A stretch of DNA of 64,000 bases from Glycocaulis alkaliphilus (GTDB lineage: Bacteria; Pseudomonadota; Alphaproteobacteria; Caulobacterales; Maricaulaceae), in the NCBI RefSeq assembly GCF_004000605.1, contig NZ_CP018911.1:62001-126000 (forward strand), in the 5' to 3' direction. A program made the position numbers and the translations under genes. A model generated the notes under the pieces. The model saw nothing but the letters and a program-made list of their open reading frames with translations, made no database searches and was not told the origin of the DNA. Every line of letters starts with the position of its first letter. Within the stretch, counting starts at the first letter, position 1. Positions 36,740-46,204 of the stretch are shown here, one piece after another.

Positions 36740-39631
36740 TCAGCGTCCTGCGCTTGCTTCGGCGCGCAGGCGCGACGGCGCCCCGCTGGCGCCTGCCTCG
36801 CCGGATCCAAGCACGGTCATCAGCGCACTGGCGAGCGCCTTTTCCTTTTCAGGATCACTTATCTTGCGTCCCTGCTCCGTCACGTAGAAGACGTCGACCG
36901 CCCGTTCGCCATACCCGTCAATGCGGGCGGCCTGTATGGAGCAGCCCAGATCGGTTATCGCGCGGGCCAGATCGTGCAGCAGGCCCGGCCGGTCGCGCCC
37001 CGATGCCTCGATGACCAGCGCGCCGTCAGCCGCCTGACCTTCCAGCTTCACATAAGGGCTGACGGTGAAGGCGGCCTCGCGCCGGGCCACGCGCCGGGCC
37101 GGGATCAATATCTCGCCGCCCAGACCGCCGCGTGCGGCCTTTTCCACGCTCGCCCGCAGCCGGTCGAGCGCGGACAGGTCTGACCAGCCATAAGGCTTGC
37201 CGCCCTGTTCCTGCACGTAAAACACGTCAAACGCCGCGCCCCATGTGGTGGTGGCAACCTGCGCGCCGACCACATTGGCACCGGCGAGCGCCAGCGCGCC
37301 GGCAATGTCGGCAAACAGCCCGTCCCGGTCCGGCGCCAATATCAGCACCTCGGCGGCGGAGCGGCGCCGGTCCACGCGCACCCCGCAGGCCACCTCGCCT
37401 CCCCGGCTTTCAGCTGCGCGTACAAAAGCGGCGTGGCGCAGCCGGTCGCTTTCGGCGAAGGACAGCCAGTAGCTGTCATCCAGGCTGGCGATCCAGCGCC
37501 GGCCGAATTCCGGATCAATCCGCTCCATCTCCTTGCGGAACAGGGTGCGCGCGCGATCCGCGCGCCCATGCAGCCGGGCGCGGGCCTCTTCCTCGTCTGC
37601 GCGCTCACCGCCTGCCAGCACGGCGGCTGTGGCCTCGTAGAGATCGCGGATCAGCTGGGCTTTCCAGCCATTCCACACGCCGGGGCCAACGGCCCGTATA
37701 TCCACCACGGTCAGCACGGTCAGAAGGCGCAGACGCTCCATATTCGCCACGCGTCCGGCGAAATCGAGCACGGTGCGCGGATCGGAGAGGTCGCGCCGCT
37801 GTGCGGCATCGCTCATTTCCAGATGATTGGCGATCAGCCAGGCCACCAGCTCTGTTTCGGCTTCCTCGATGCCCAGCCGTTCACACGCGCTGCGCGCGCG
37901 TTCCGCCCCTTCAATGCACTGATCGCCATTGCCCTTGCCGGTATCGTGCAGCAGCACGGCCAGATGCAGGGCGCGCCGGTGGGTGATCTCCGGGAAAATG
38001 CGGGTCGCCAGCGGGTGATCGGCCACCAGCTTGCCCTGCTCGATCTCGCGAAGGAGGCCCAGCGCATTGAGCGTATGCTCGTCCACCGTGAAGCGGTGAT
38101 ACATGTTGAACTGTGTACGCGCGACAATATCGCCAAATTCAGGGATATAGGCGCCCAGAAGGCCCGCCTCGGTCATCGCCCGCAAGGTGATGCGCGGATC
38201 GTCAGATTCCAGCAATATCGCAAAGAAGCTGCGCGCGGCGCGCTCATCGCGGCGCAGGCTGTCATCCACCAGGCGCAAGGAGCGAGAAACCAGCGCCACC
38301 GCGTCCGGGTGCAGGTCGAGATGGCGCGCAGCCGCCAGCTCGAACAGGGTCAGCATCAGGACCGGGTCTTCCTCCACCCGCGACGGATCGGCAAAGGCCA
38401 GACGGCCCGAACGCACCACAAATCCGGCTTCTTCAAGGGCGTTATCACCCTTCTGGACGCCATCGGCAGGCATGAAGCGGCCAATGCCCGAGGGCGGGTC
38501 TTTCAGCTCATCGGCTTCCAGCTTGGCGCAGACCAGGCGGGTCAGCGCGCCGACATCGATGGCGCGCTTGAAATAGTCACGCATGAAGTCTTCGACGCCC
38601 AGCGTGTCCTCGCTGTCGGCATAGCCCATCAGCGCGGAAATCTCCGGCTGGGTATCGAAGGTCAGCCGGTCATCCTTGCGGCCATTGAGCGTATGCAGAT
38701 GGAAACGCACCGCCCAGTAGAAGTCCTCGGCGCGCAGATAGCGCTCCACGTCCTGCACCGTGAGAAGACCGCTCGCTACCCAGCGCTCCATCGCGTCATT
38801 GCCGTAGAGCACCTGCGCCAGCCAGCGCAGGGTCTGCAGATCGCGCAAGGCGCCCTTTCCGTCCTTGATATTGGGCTCGACCGCATAGCGGCTATCGCCC
38901 TGCCGGTCGACGCGCGTATCGCGCTCGGAGAGCTTGGCCGCGATAAAGGGCGTGATGGATTCGCGGGTGCGGTGAGCGCGGCCAAATTTGAGGCGCAGCG
39001 TACTCACCAGCCGCTCATCGCCCGACACCCAGCGCAGATCGAGAAGCGCGGTACGCTCCGAAACATCATCGGCAACCAGCGCCAGCGCCTCGTCCACGGT
39101 GCGGATCGCGCCGCCGCCTATATTCAGCCCGCAATCCCACAGCACGTAGAGCATGCGCTCCACGATGGCCTCTGCGCCTTCGCGCGGCGGTGTGCCGGTG
39201 AGGAAGAGCAGATCAATATCCGATTGCGGGGCCAGCTCGCCTGCCCCCCAGCCGCCCAGCGCGCACACGGCAAGGCCCGGCGCAGTTGCGCCCGCCTCGT
39301 CAAAATCGCTCGCAACGGAGTCAAACAGGGCGCGCACGGCGGCATTCATCACACCGGACAGTGCCCGCGCGGCCTCCAGCCCGCCGCCCTTGCCCGCGAG
39401 TTTGCTGGCGGCATGAGCGCGACCGGCGGCAATGAACTTTTTGAGCCGGCCAATACCGGCCTGGCGCGCTGCCGCCTGCTCCCAGCCCTCGCGGGTGGCA
39501 GCGGCCAGCTCTGCGCGCAGGCGCAGGCCGTCAAGCGAAGCGGGAAGGGCAGAAAGACGCATGGGGAGCGTCTTACGCCTTTCGAGCGCATCCGTCAGCC
39601 ATCGATTTGTGTGAGGTGTTTCAAAAGACAA
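36740..39631 (-). CDS. glnD: Bifunctional PII uridylyltransferase / uridylyl-removing enzyme
   Basis: 963 residues. The N-terminal nucleotidyltransferase site is GGWGAGELAPQSDIDLLFL with its two Asp. The central HD phosphohydrolase domain has HLAVLLHDTGKGNGDQ. Two C-terminal ACT domains (about from 750, ILAPDRDGLFADIAGAL, and from 860, ASGRDRPGLLHDLARAITDLG) sense glutamine. GlnD adds UMP to PII when nitrogen is scarce and removes it when glutamine is high. The stop is four bases from the murJ start. Strong codon bias leaves long false open frames on the other strand. Confidence 0.97.
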   Translation of the reverse strand: MSFETPHTNRWLTDALERRKTLPMRLSALPASLDGLRLRAELAAATREGWEQAAARQAGIGRLKKFIAAGRAHAASKLAGKGGGLEAARALSGVMNAAVRALFDSVASDFDEAGATAPGLAVCALGGWGAGELAPQSDIDLLFLTGTPPREGAEAIVERMLYVLWDCGLNIGGGAIRTVDEALALVADDVSERTALLDLRWVSGDERLVSTLRLKFGRAHRTRESITPFIAAKLSERDTRVDRQGDSRYAVEPNIKDGKGALRDLQTLRWLAQVLYGNDAMERWVASGLLTVQDVERYLRAEDFYWAVRFHLHTLNGRKDDRLTFDTQPEISALMGYADSEDTLGVEDFMRDYFKRAIDVGALTRLVCAKLEADELKDPPSGIGRFMPADGVQKGDNALEEAGFVVRSGRLAFADPSRVEEDPVLMLTLFELAAARHLDLHPDAVALVSRSLRLVDDSLRRDERAARSFFAILLESDDPRITLRAMTEAGLLGAYIPEFGDIVARTQFNMYHRFTVDEHTLNALGLLREIEQGKLVADHPLATRIFPEITHRRALHLAVLLHDTGKGNGDQCIEGAERARSACERLGIEEAETELVAWLIANHLEMSDAAQRRDLSDPRTVLDFAGRVANMERLRLLTVLTVVDIRAVGPGVWNGWKAQLIRDLYEATAAVLAGGERADEEEARARLHGRADRARTLFRKEMERIDPEFGRRWIASLDDSYWLSFAESDRLRHAAFVRAAESRGGEVACGVRVDRRRSAAEVLILAPDRDGLFADIAGALALAGANVVGAQVATTTWGAAFDVFYVQEQGGKPYGWSDLSALDRLRASVEKAARGGLGGEILIPARRVARREAAFTVSPYVKLEGQAADGALVIEASGRDRPGLLHDLARAITDLGCSIQAARIDGYGERAVDVFYVTEQGRKISDPEKEKALASALMTVLGSGEAGASGAPSRLRAEASAGR

Positions 39632-39718
39632 GCTGTATCACACCCTCGCATTGCGGCAGACTGGGGCGCAATCTGCGGCTAGCGGGTTTGCCCATCGGTG
39701 TGCGGGGAGATGGCGGGG

Positions 39719-41431
39719 ATGTGCAGACACTTCATACTGGCTGGCATCCTGCTTGTGGCCGCGGGGTGCAGTGCGCCCTCCCATGAGCCTGTTCCCCCGT
39801 CCTTGCAGGCCGATATAGCGTTTCCGGCCAATCCCGGAGATCAGCCCGGCGCGCCAGCGCTTGATCCGGCGGCCCTCATGATTTCCTCCAACAGGGCAGC
39901 GCGCGAACGCGCCATGGACCGCGTATTCCAGCCGCGCGGTGACTTGCCGGAATGGGAATATGCGCTCCCCCTCGACTGGAGCGCCGATCCGTTTGGTGAT
40001 CTCAACTGGCAGTTCCAGCTGCATGCCTGGCGCATGCTGAACCCGCTGGCGGACCAGTATGCGCGTCAGCACGGTCAGGCATATTTTGACCGCGCGGTTG
40101 ACATCGCGCGCGACTGGAAAGCCTGGCACACAGACCGTTCGGCCCCTTTGAGCTGGCAGGACATGGCGACGGGATTGCGGGCCTCCATGCTGGCCTATCT
40201 GATCCGCGAAGCGCGCGCCGGACGGGCCGCAATCGGTGAAGATGGCTGGGGTGATCTTCTCCAGCTGGCGCGCGCCCACGGGGAGATACTGACCCGGCCG
40301 GGCTTCATCCCCGACGATAATCACGGCATTTTCGCCGCGCACGGCCTGATGGCCCTTTGCCAGACCATTGGCGAAATGCCTGAGTGTGCGTCAGGTCAGC
40401 CCCTTGCCGTGCGGCGCATGGACGAGCTGTTCGCGGGCCAGTTTCTCGAAGACGGCGTCCATGCCGAGCACTCGCCGGACTATCACTGGTTCGCGATGAC
40501 GGTGTTTGAACGCGTGGCCTCGACCGGCTGGTATGCGCAAACCCGCTTTGATGCCGGTCTGGCCCGTGCCCGTGCGGCCGCACCCTACCTGCTGCATGCA
40601 GACGGACACCAGCCTGGTCTTGGCGATAGCGAGCGCACACTGCGCGAGAGCGATCATGCGCGCCTGCCCGCAACGCCTGACACCTGCCTGGATGAGGATG
40701 GCGATAACTGCGTCCTGCTGCGCCATTTCGATCAGGCAGGCTATGTCATTGCCCGCTCGGTGCGCGGCGCGCGCGACCCGCATTCCCTGTTCTTCACCTG
40801 TGGCTGGCACTCCACCATCCATAAACACCCTGATGAGCTGAGCTTTGAATGGTGGGCGTTTGGCGGGCTGATCCTCGCCGATAGCGGCAAGTACGGATAC
40901 ACGCCCGATGATACCCGCGCCTTTGTGCTCTCCCGGGCGGCGCACAACACGGTCAGTTTTGGTGGCCGCGAACCCCATCAGCCCGATGGTGGCGGGCCCT
41001 TTCCGGGCGCCTGCACGAGCGAACCCCGCCAGGAAGACGGAGCCATAGTCCTGTCGGGCGCCTACGATCCGCCCGGCCCGGCGGACCACCATGCCCGCGA
41101 GATCTACTACCGCCCCGGTGAAAGCCTTGTGGTCCGTGACCGGGTGGAGCATCGCGGCGGCTTCAGCCAGTGGTTCCACTTCGCGCCGGGCATTGATGTG
41201 TCACAGACCGGCGGGGCTGGTGAGTTGCGCGCAGACCTTGGCGACTCCCGTCCCTCCCTCGGCATCCATACCGATCCTGCCTGCAGCACGCGCCTGTATC
41301 ATGGCAGCCGCCAGCCCATGCAGGGCTGGATGAGCACCGGATACGGCGAGATGACGGCGCGCCATACGCTGGAAGTCGTCTGCCCGGCCGGCGTGGCCGG
41401 GGCTGAAGCGCGCTTCGAGGTGGTCCGCTAG
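39719..41431 (+). CDS. Heparinase II/III-family lipoprotein
   Basis: 570 residues from the ATG at 39719, chosen because GGGGAG lies nine bases before it; GTG and ATG codons at 39698 and 39710 are alternatives. The signal MCRHFILAGILLVAAGC is a lipobox (Cys17). An alpha/alpha-toroid domain (about 60-300; DDNHGIFAAHGLMAL, VHAEHSPDYHWFAM with candidate catalytic His and Tyr) precedes a beta-sandwich (HKHPDELSFEWWAFG, AAHNTVSFGGREP). This is the layout of heparinase II/III-like and alginate polysaccharide lyases. The substrate is unknown. Its end overlaps the convergent DUF2855 gene by four bases. Confidence 0.85.
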   Translation: MCRHFILAGILLVAAGCSAPSHEPVPPSLQADIAFPANPGDQPGAPALDPAALMISSNRAARERAMDRVFQPRGDLPEWEYALPLDWSADPFGDLNWQFQLHAWRMLNPLADQYARQHGQAYFDRAVDIARDWKAWHTDRSAPLSWQDMATGLRASMLAYLIREARAGRAAIGEDGWGDLLQLARAHGEILTRPGFIPDDNHGIFAAHGLMALCQTIGEMPECASGQPLAVRRMDELFAGQFLEDGVHAEHSPDYHWFAMTVFERVASTGWYAQTRFDAGLARARAAAPYLLHADGHQPGLGDSERTLRESDHARLPATPDTCLDEDGDNCVLLRHFDQAGYVIARSVRGARDPHSLFFTCGWHSTIHKHPDELSFEWWAFGGLILADSGKYGYTPDDTRAFVLSRAAHNTVSFGGREPHQPDGGGPFPGACTSEPRQEDGAIVLSGAYDPPGPADHHAREIYYRPGESLVVRDRVEHRGGFSQWFHFAPGIDVSQTGGAGELRADLGDSRPSLGIHTDPACSTRLYHGSRQPMQGWMSTGYGEMTARHTLEVVCPAGVAGAEARFEVVR

Positions 41432-42513
41432 CGCGCGCCCGCCTCGACAATGAGCGCTTCACTGGCTGGCACTTCGCCGCGCACCAGCGCCTGATAGGCA
41501 TTCAGGGCCGCGCTTGCGCCCTCAAGGCTGCGCCAGTCCAGAAGATTGTCTGCTGCCGCAGCGAATTGCGACCAGGCCTCGCCCTGCCGCTTCGCAAACC
41601 CGTCCGGTCCCCATTCGGCGACCCGGTCACGGGCATGGTCGGGGGCAAAGAAGAAAACGGGCCGGGGACCCGGCAGGCCTTGCGCCGGCGTGCTGTCATC
41701 CCAGTGTGCCCCGCCGACGCGGATATTGGCGTTCAGGTTCTCGCCAAAACGGGTGTGGAGCGCCCGGTTCACCTCGGCCGAACCGGCAAAATCGACGATC
41801 AGCCGGGCCGGTTCCGGGTCCATGTTCTCTATTGTCTCATAGGCGATGACGTCGTCATAGAGCCCGCTGCTCTTCACGAAAGCCGCGTTACGCGCCGAGG
41901 TCAGCCCTTCAATGCGCAAGGTTTCCGGCTGGTTGCGCTTTAACAGGAAGGCCAGCGCCAGCGCTGTCTTGCTGGACGCGCTGGTCAGCACAATGCGCTG
42001 CGCTGCTGAGAAGCCATTATCGCGCAAATGCACATCGATGAGGAAGGAGGTGAGAAACAAGGGCTGCAGCACCATCTGCGCCGCTTCGCGCGCCGGATCA
42101 TACCCCGAAGCTGCCGCGCAGCGCTCATAGCGGTTATAGACCGGCGGCAGCTCGGCGCGATGGCTGGCGGCGTCGAAAAAGCTGTCGGGGCGGATCTTGC
42201 CCGGCGTGACGATGAGCTCACTGGCGGCGGGCAGATAGCCATAGACGCGCTCGCCCGTTTTGAGCCCATCGCAGCGGCTTTCTGTTATTTCAGCAAAGCC
42301 CCAGACCGGCAGGCGGCCGCGCCCGTCTGCGCCCGGAAAGAAGCGCCAATAGCCCATTGCCTCACCAAAGGCGGCATAGGTGATATTATTGGCCGTCAGC
42401 GCAAAGCGGTCAATGGCAAGGCGGGCCTCGCCGGCCTCAAGTGGGCGCGAGCTCGCCTCGATGATCGTGGCTTTTGTGATGTCGGCTTTATCAATGCTCA
42501 GCGCCCAGCTCAT
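41428..42513 (-). CDS. DUF2855 family protein (dehydrogenase-like)
   Basis: 361 residues. An N-terminal half like the substrate domain of medium-chain dehydrogenases (ALTANNITYAAFGEAMGYW, WGFAEI) is followed by a Rossmann-like half (RIVLTSASSKTALALAFLLK). The normal zinc ligands are not evident. DUF2855 proteins have no established reaction that I know. It is followed upstream by ppk2 on the same strand with 32 bases between. Confidence 0.85.
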   Translation of the reverse strand: MSWALSIDKADITKATIIEASSRPLEAGEARLAIDRFALTANNITYAAFGEAMGYWRFFPGADGRGRLPVWGFAEITESRCDGLKTGERVYGYLPAASELIVTPGKIRPDSFFDAASHRAELPPVYNRYERCAAASGYDPAREAAQMVLQPLFLTSFLIDVHLRDNGFSAAQRIVLTSASSKTALALAFLLKRNQPETLRIEGLTSARNAAFVKSSGLYDDVIAYETIENMDPEPARLIVDFAGSAEVNRALHTRFGENLNANIRVGGAHWDDSTPAQGLPGPRPVFFFAPDHARDRVAEWGPDGFAKRQGEAWSQFAAAADNLLDWRSLEGASAALNAYQALVRGEVPASEALIVEAGAR

Positions 42514-42545
42514 GGCCCGCCTCTCCTTTTCGCGAAGGGTGTTTT

Positions 42546-43301
42546 TTAGTGATGCAGATGCGCGTCCGGCCGGTCATCGGCCGACCAGCGGCGCAAGATG
42601 GCCGGATCCGGATCGCCATAATCCACCGGCAGGTCCGGGCAGGGCGCGCTCTGCAGGATATCGCGCATGATCGCCAGGCGCGTCGCGCGCTTGCTGTCGG
42701 CATTCACCACGCGCCACGGCACGGGATCGCCGGTAGCCGCCAGCATGATATTGCGCGCCTTCGAGTACTCGTCGAACTTTTCCAGCGCGACCGCATCCAC
42801 CGGCGAGGTTTTCCAGGTCTTGAGCGGATTGGTCCGGCGGTCTTCGAGCCTTTGCGCCTGCTCCTCGCGCGAGATGTCGAGATAGTATTTCAAGAGGATC
42901 AGCCCGTCCTCGGTCAGCATGTGTTCGAACGGACCGGCATCGCCCAGGAAGGTCCGGTACTCGGCGTCGGTGCAAAACCCCATCACCGGCTCCACGCCGG
43001 CGCGGTTATACCAGGACCGGTTGAAAAACACCGTCTCGCCGCCGGCGGGCAATTGGGCCGCCCAGCGCTGGAAATACCAGCTGGTCTGGTCGCGCTCGGT
43101 GGGCTTGCCCAGCGCCACCACGCGGGTGTTGCGTGGCGAGCGGTGCTTCACGATACGCCGGATGGTGCCATCCTTGCCGGCCGCGTCACGCCCTTCAATG
43201 ATCACCAGAAGCCGTCCTTCGGTAGAAATCAGACGGCGTTGCAGGACCACCATGCCGATCTGCAGGCGCCTGAGTTCTTTCTTGTAAGTTTTCTTGTCCA
43301 T
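42546..43301 (-). CDS. ppk2: Polyphosphate kinase 2
   Basis: 251 residues, a class I-like single-domain PPK2. The Walker A motif is in IIEGRDAAGKDGTIRRI (about 34-50), followed by PTERDQTSWYFQRW, FFNRSWYNRAGVEPVMGF with Walker B, and a lid with RRTNPLKTWKTSPVD. It transfers phosphate between polyphosphate and nucleoside phosphates, most often making GTP or ATP. Cytoplasmic, no signal. The nucleotide preference cannot be read from sequence with confidence. Confidence 0.93.
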   Translation of the reverse strand: MDKKTYKKELRRLQIGMVVLQRRLISTEGRLLVIIEGRDAAGKDGTIRRIVKHRSPRNTRVVALGKPTERDQTSWYFQRWAAQLPAGGETVFFNRSWYNRAGVEPVMGFCTDAEYRTFLGDAGPFEHMLTEDGLILLKYYLDISREEQAQRLEDRRTNPLKTWKTSPVDAVALEKFDEYSKARNIMLAATGDPVPWRVVNADSKRATRLAIMRDILQSAPCPDLPVDYGDPDPAILRRWSADDRPDAHLHH

Positions 43302-43362
43302 GCCGCGCAGCTTGGGCTTGTGCGCCTGCCGTGTCGAGGCTTGCGTGCTCTTGGGCAGGCGC

Positions 43363-46056
43363 CTAGCCCTCGTCCACCAGCCCTTTAAGCGCGTAGAGCG
43401 CCTCCAGCGCTTCGCGCGGGCTCAGCGCGTCCGGATCGATGGATTTGAGCCGTTCCAGCGCCTTGGAGGGTTTCGGCGCGGCTGGCGCAGGCTGGGCTGA
43501 AAACAGCGGCAGTTCGGCCAGCGCCGCCGCCGGACTGCCATCCGATTCCAGCTTGGCCAGGATGGATTGCGCCCGGCGCACAGCCATGTCCGGCAGACCG
43601 GCGCGCTTGGCCACCTCAACCCCGTACGAACGGTCGGCAGGGCCGCTGCCCACCTCGTGCAGGAAGACCAGCTCGCCTTTCCACTCGCGCGCTTTCAGCG
43701 ACACATTGCCCGTGCCCTCCAGCTCGTCGGCGAGGCGCGTCAGCTCATGGTAGTGCGTGGCAAAGAGCGCGCGGCAGCGATTGACCGCGTGGAGATGTTC
43801 CACCGTGGCCCAGGCGATCGAGAGGCCATCCCATGTCGAGGTGCCGCGCCCGATCTCGTCCAGTATAACCAGACTTTTCGGCGTTGCCTGATTGAGTATG
43901 GCCGCTGTCTCGATCATTTCGGCCATGAAGGTGGAGCGTCCGCGCGCCAGATCATCGGCGGCGCCGACGCGCGAAAAGAGGCGGTCCACCAGTCCCAGCC
44001 TGACCGTTCGTGCGGGAACAAACAGGCCCGCTTGCGCCATGATGACGATAATCGCGCACTGGCGCAGGAAGGTGGATTTACCGGCCATGTTCGGCCCGGT
44101 CACCAGAAGCAGGCGGCTGGCCGCCTTCCCGTCTGCATCGAGCTGGCAGTCATTGGGCGTAAAGCGCGCCTCGCCGCTCCGGGTCAGGGCCTGTTCCACC
44201 ACCGGATGGCGGCCCGCCTCGATAAAGAGGTCCGCGCCATCCGTCAGTTCAGGCCTGCAAGCCCCCGTCTCGACGGCCCAGTGCGCCGCCGCCGCCCACA
44301 CATCCAGCGCGGCCAGCGCCTCGCCTGCCGCGCGAATAACGCCGGCCAGACCTTCCACCTGGGCGCAGAAGCGCGAGAAAATCTCCAGCTCCAGCGCGAT
44401 GGCGCGCGAGGCGGCAGAGGCGATTTTCGATTCCAGCTCGCCAAGCTCGGTGGTCGAGAACCGTACCGCATTGGCCATGGTCTGGCGGTGGATGAAGGGC
44501 TCCACCCCCATCATCGCCTCGCCATGGCGCGCACTGACCTCGATGAAATAGCCCAGCACATTATTGTGCTTCACTTTCAGACCTGAAATGCCGGTCTGGT
44601 CGGCATAGGTTTTCTGCAGGCCTGCCACCACGCGGCGCGACTGGTCTTTCAGGGTGCGCAGCTCATCCAGCGCCGGGTCCCATTCGTGCGCCACGAACCC
44701 GCCATCGCGCGTCAGCAAAGGCGGCTCTTCCACCAGCGCGCGGGCCAGCTCATCAACCAGGCTTGCCAGCTCGGGCCGGGCTGCCAGCGACAGCGCGTCC
44801 AGCGCGCCCTGAATGGCTACTGGCAAGGCGTCATGGCCGAGGCGGGCAAAGGCCGCATTGATGCGCTCGCCCTCTTTGAGCGCTCGCGCCAGCGCCAGAA
44901 GATCGCGCGGTCCCCCGCGCTCCAGACACAGGCGTGACAGGGCGCGGACTGGATCCCCGGCGCTTTTCAGGCTGTCGCGCAAGGAGTCGCGCAAGCCGGC
45001 CTGCTCGTGCAGGAAGCCCACCGCATCAAGGCGCGCCTCGATCTCGGCGCGCACGGCAGAAGGCCGGGAAAGCTGCTCCGCCAGCAGGCGGGCGCCCGGC
45101 GCTGTCACCGTGCGGTCTATGGCATCAAGCAGCGAGCCCTTGCGCTGGCCCTGCAAGGTGCGGTCGATCTCAAGGCTTGCCCGCGCCGCCGGATCGATGG
45201 CGAGCCACCCTCCGGCCTCAAAATGGCGCGGCGGAGCAAGCTTGGGCGCAGCGCCTGCCTGCGACAGCTCCAGATAATCGAGAAGACAGCCTAGCGCGCC
45301 GAGCTCTGTGCGGGAGAAATCACCAAACCCGTCAAGGCTCAGCGTGCCGAAATGCGCATTCAGCCGCCGTTCCGCAGACCCGGCCTCGAACTTCGCCTTT
45401 GGCCGCGCCGTGATTGTGGTGCCGGGCAGGATGGGCGCCAGCACGCGTGCATCATCATCCAGCACCAGCAATTCGGCCGGTTGAAGCGCGGCAAGCTCTG
45501 CCTCCACATCACCCGGCTCCAGCCTTACGGAGCCGAAACTGCCATCGGAAATATCGGCAAAGGCGAGCGCCATATCGCCCGCTACGCCCCGCGCCAGCGC
45601 CGCCAGCCGGTTGGATTTGCGCGCATCGAGAAGATCATCCTCGCTTAAAGTGCCCGGCGTGACGATGCGGGTAATCGCCCGCTCCACCACCGATTTCGAT
45701 CCGCGTTTCTTGGCTTCTGCCGGGTCTTCCACCTGCTCGCCAATGGCGACCTTGAAGCCTGCGCGGATCAGGCGCGAGAGATAGATTTGCGCGTTGTGGA
45801 CCGGCACCCCGCACATGGCGATCGGTTCGCCCTGATGTTCCCCGCGTTTTGTCAGCGTGATGTCGAGCGCGGCGGCCGCGCGCACCGCATCGTCAAAGAA
45901 GAGCTCGTAGAAATCGCCCATGCGGTAGAAAAGCAGCGCTTCGGCAGGCACTTGCGCGCGAAGGCTGAGGAACTGCACCATCATCGGCGTCGCCCCTTCC
46001 GCGCTGGGAAAGGTGCGTTCCGCGATGTCGGATGGGGCGCTGGCGTCCGGGCTCAT
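43363..46056 (-). CDS. mutS: DNA mismatch repair protein MutS
   Basis: 897 residues. The N-terminal mismatch-binding domain contains [28 protein letters not shown], with the Phe-x-Glu of mismatch recognition. The connector, lever and clamp domains follow, and the C-terminal ATPase has [15 protein letters not shown], then [18 protein letters not shown] and [14 protein letters not shown]. MutS finds mismatches and recruits MutL. The gene is divergent from maeB with a 148-base gap. Confidence 0.98.
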   Translation of the reverse strand: MSPDASAPSDIAERTFPSAEGATPMMVQFLSLRAQVPAEALLFYRMGDFYELFFDDAVRAAAALDITLTKRGEHQGEPIAMCGVPVHNAQIYLSRLIRAGFKVAIGEQVEDPAEAKKRGSKSVVERAITRIVTPGTLSEDDLLDARKSNRLAALARGVAGDMALAFADISDGSFGSVRLEPGDVEAELAALQPAELLVLDDDARVLAPILPGTTITARPKAKFEAGSAERRLNAHFGTLSLDGFGDFSRTELGALGCLLDYLELSQAGAAPKLAPPRHFEAGGWLAIDPAARASLEIDRTLQGQRKGSLLDAIDRTVTAPGARLLAEQLSRPSAVRAEIEARLDAVGFLHEQAGLRDSLRDSLKSAGDPVRALSRLCLERGGPRDLLALARALKEGERINAAFARLGHDALPVAIQGALDALSLAARPELASLVDELARALVEEPPLLTRDGGFVAHEWDPALDELRTLKDQSRRVVAGLQKTYADQTGISGLKVKHNNVLGYFIEVSARHGEAMMGVEPFIHRQTMANAVRFSTTELGELESKIASAASRAIALELEIFSRFCAQVEGLAGVIRAAGEALAALDVWAAAAHWAVETGACRPELTDGADLFIEAGRHPVVEQALTRSGEARFTPNDCQLDADGKAASRLLLVTGPNMAGKSTFLRQCAIIVIMAQAGLFVPARTVRLGLVDRLFSRVGAADDLARGRSTFMAEMIETAAILNQATPKSLVILDEIGRGTSTWDGLSIAWATVEHLHAVNRCRALFATHYHELTRLADELEGTGNVSLKAREWKGELVFLHEVGSGPADRSYGVEVAKRAGLPDMAVRRAQSILAKLESDGSPAAALAELPLFSAQPAPAAPKPSKALERLKSIDPDALSPREALEALYALKGLVDEG

Positions 46057-46204
46057 GGCGGCAAATTAACTTTCCGTTCCCGCCCCGCAAGGGGAGAGAC
46101 CAGAGGCACGCGTTTTTGCGCTGGCTAAACAGGCTTTCGCTTTCGGCAGTGGAGCGTCTAGGCTTGGGCAAAGCCCGCAACCTGACCCGGATGACAGACC
46201 CCCC

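Noticed and set aside
37433-39682. A 749-residue open frame on the plus strand across glnD
   Set aside because: It is antisense to a clear full-length GlnD, with low-complexity composition and no domain; high-GC codon bias creates such frames.
43567-44586. A 339-residue open frame opposite mutS
   Set aside because: Antisense to intact mutS motifs, with no family resemblance and no ribosome-binding site.
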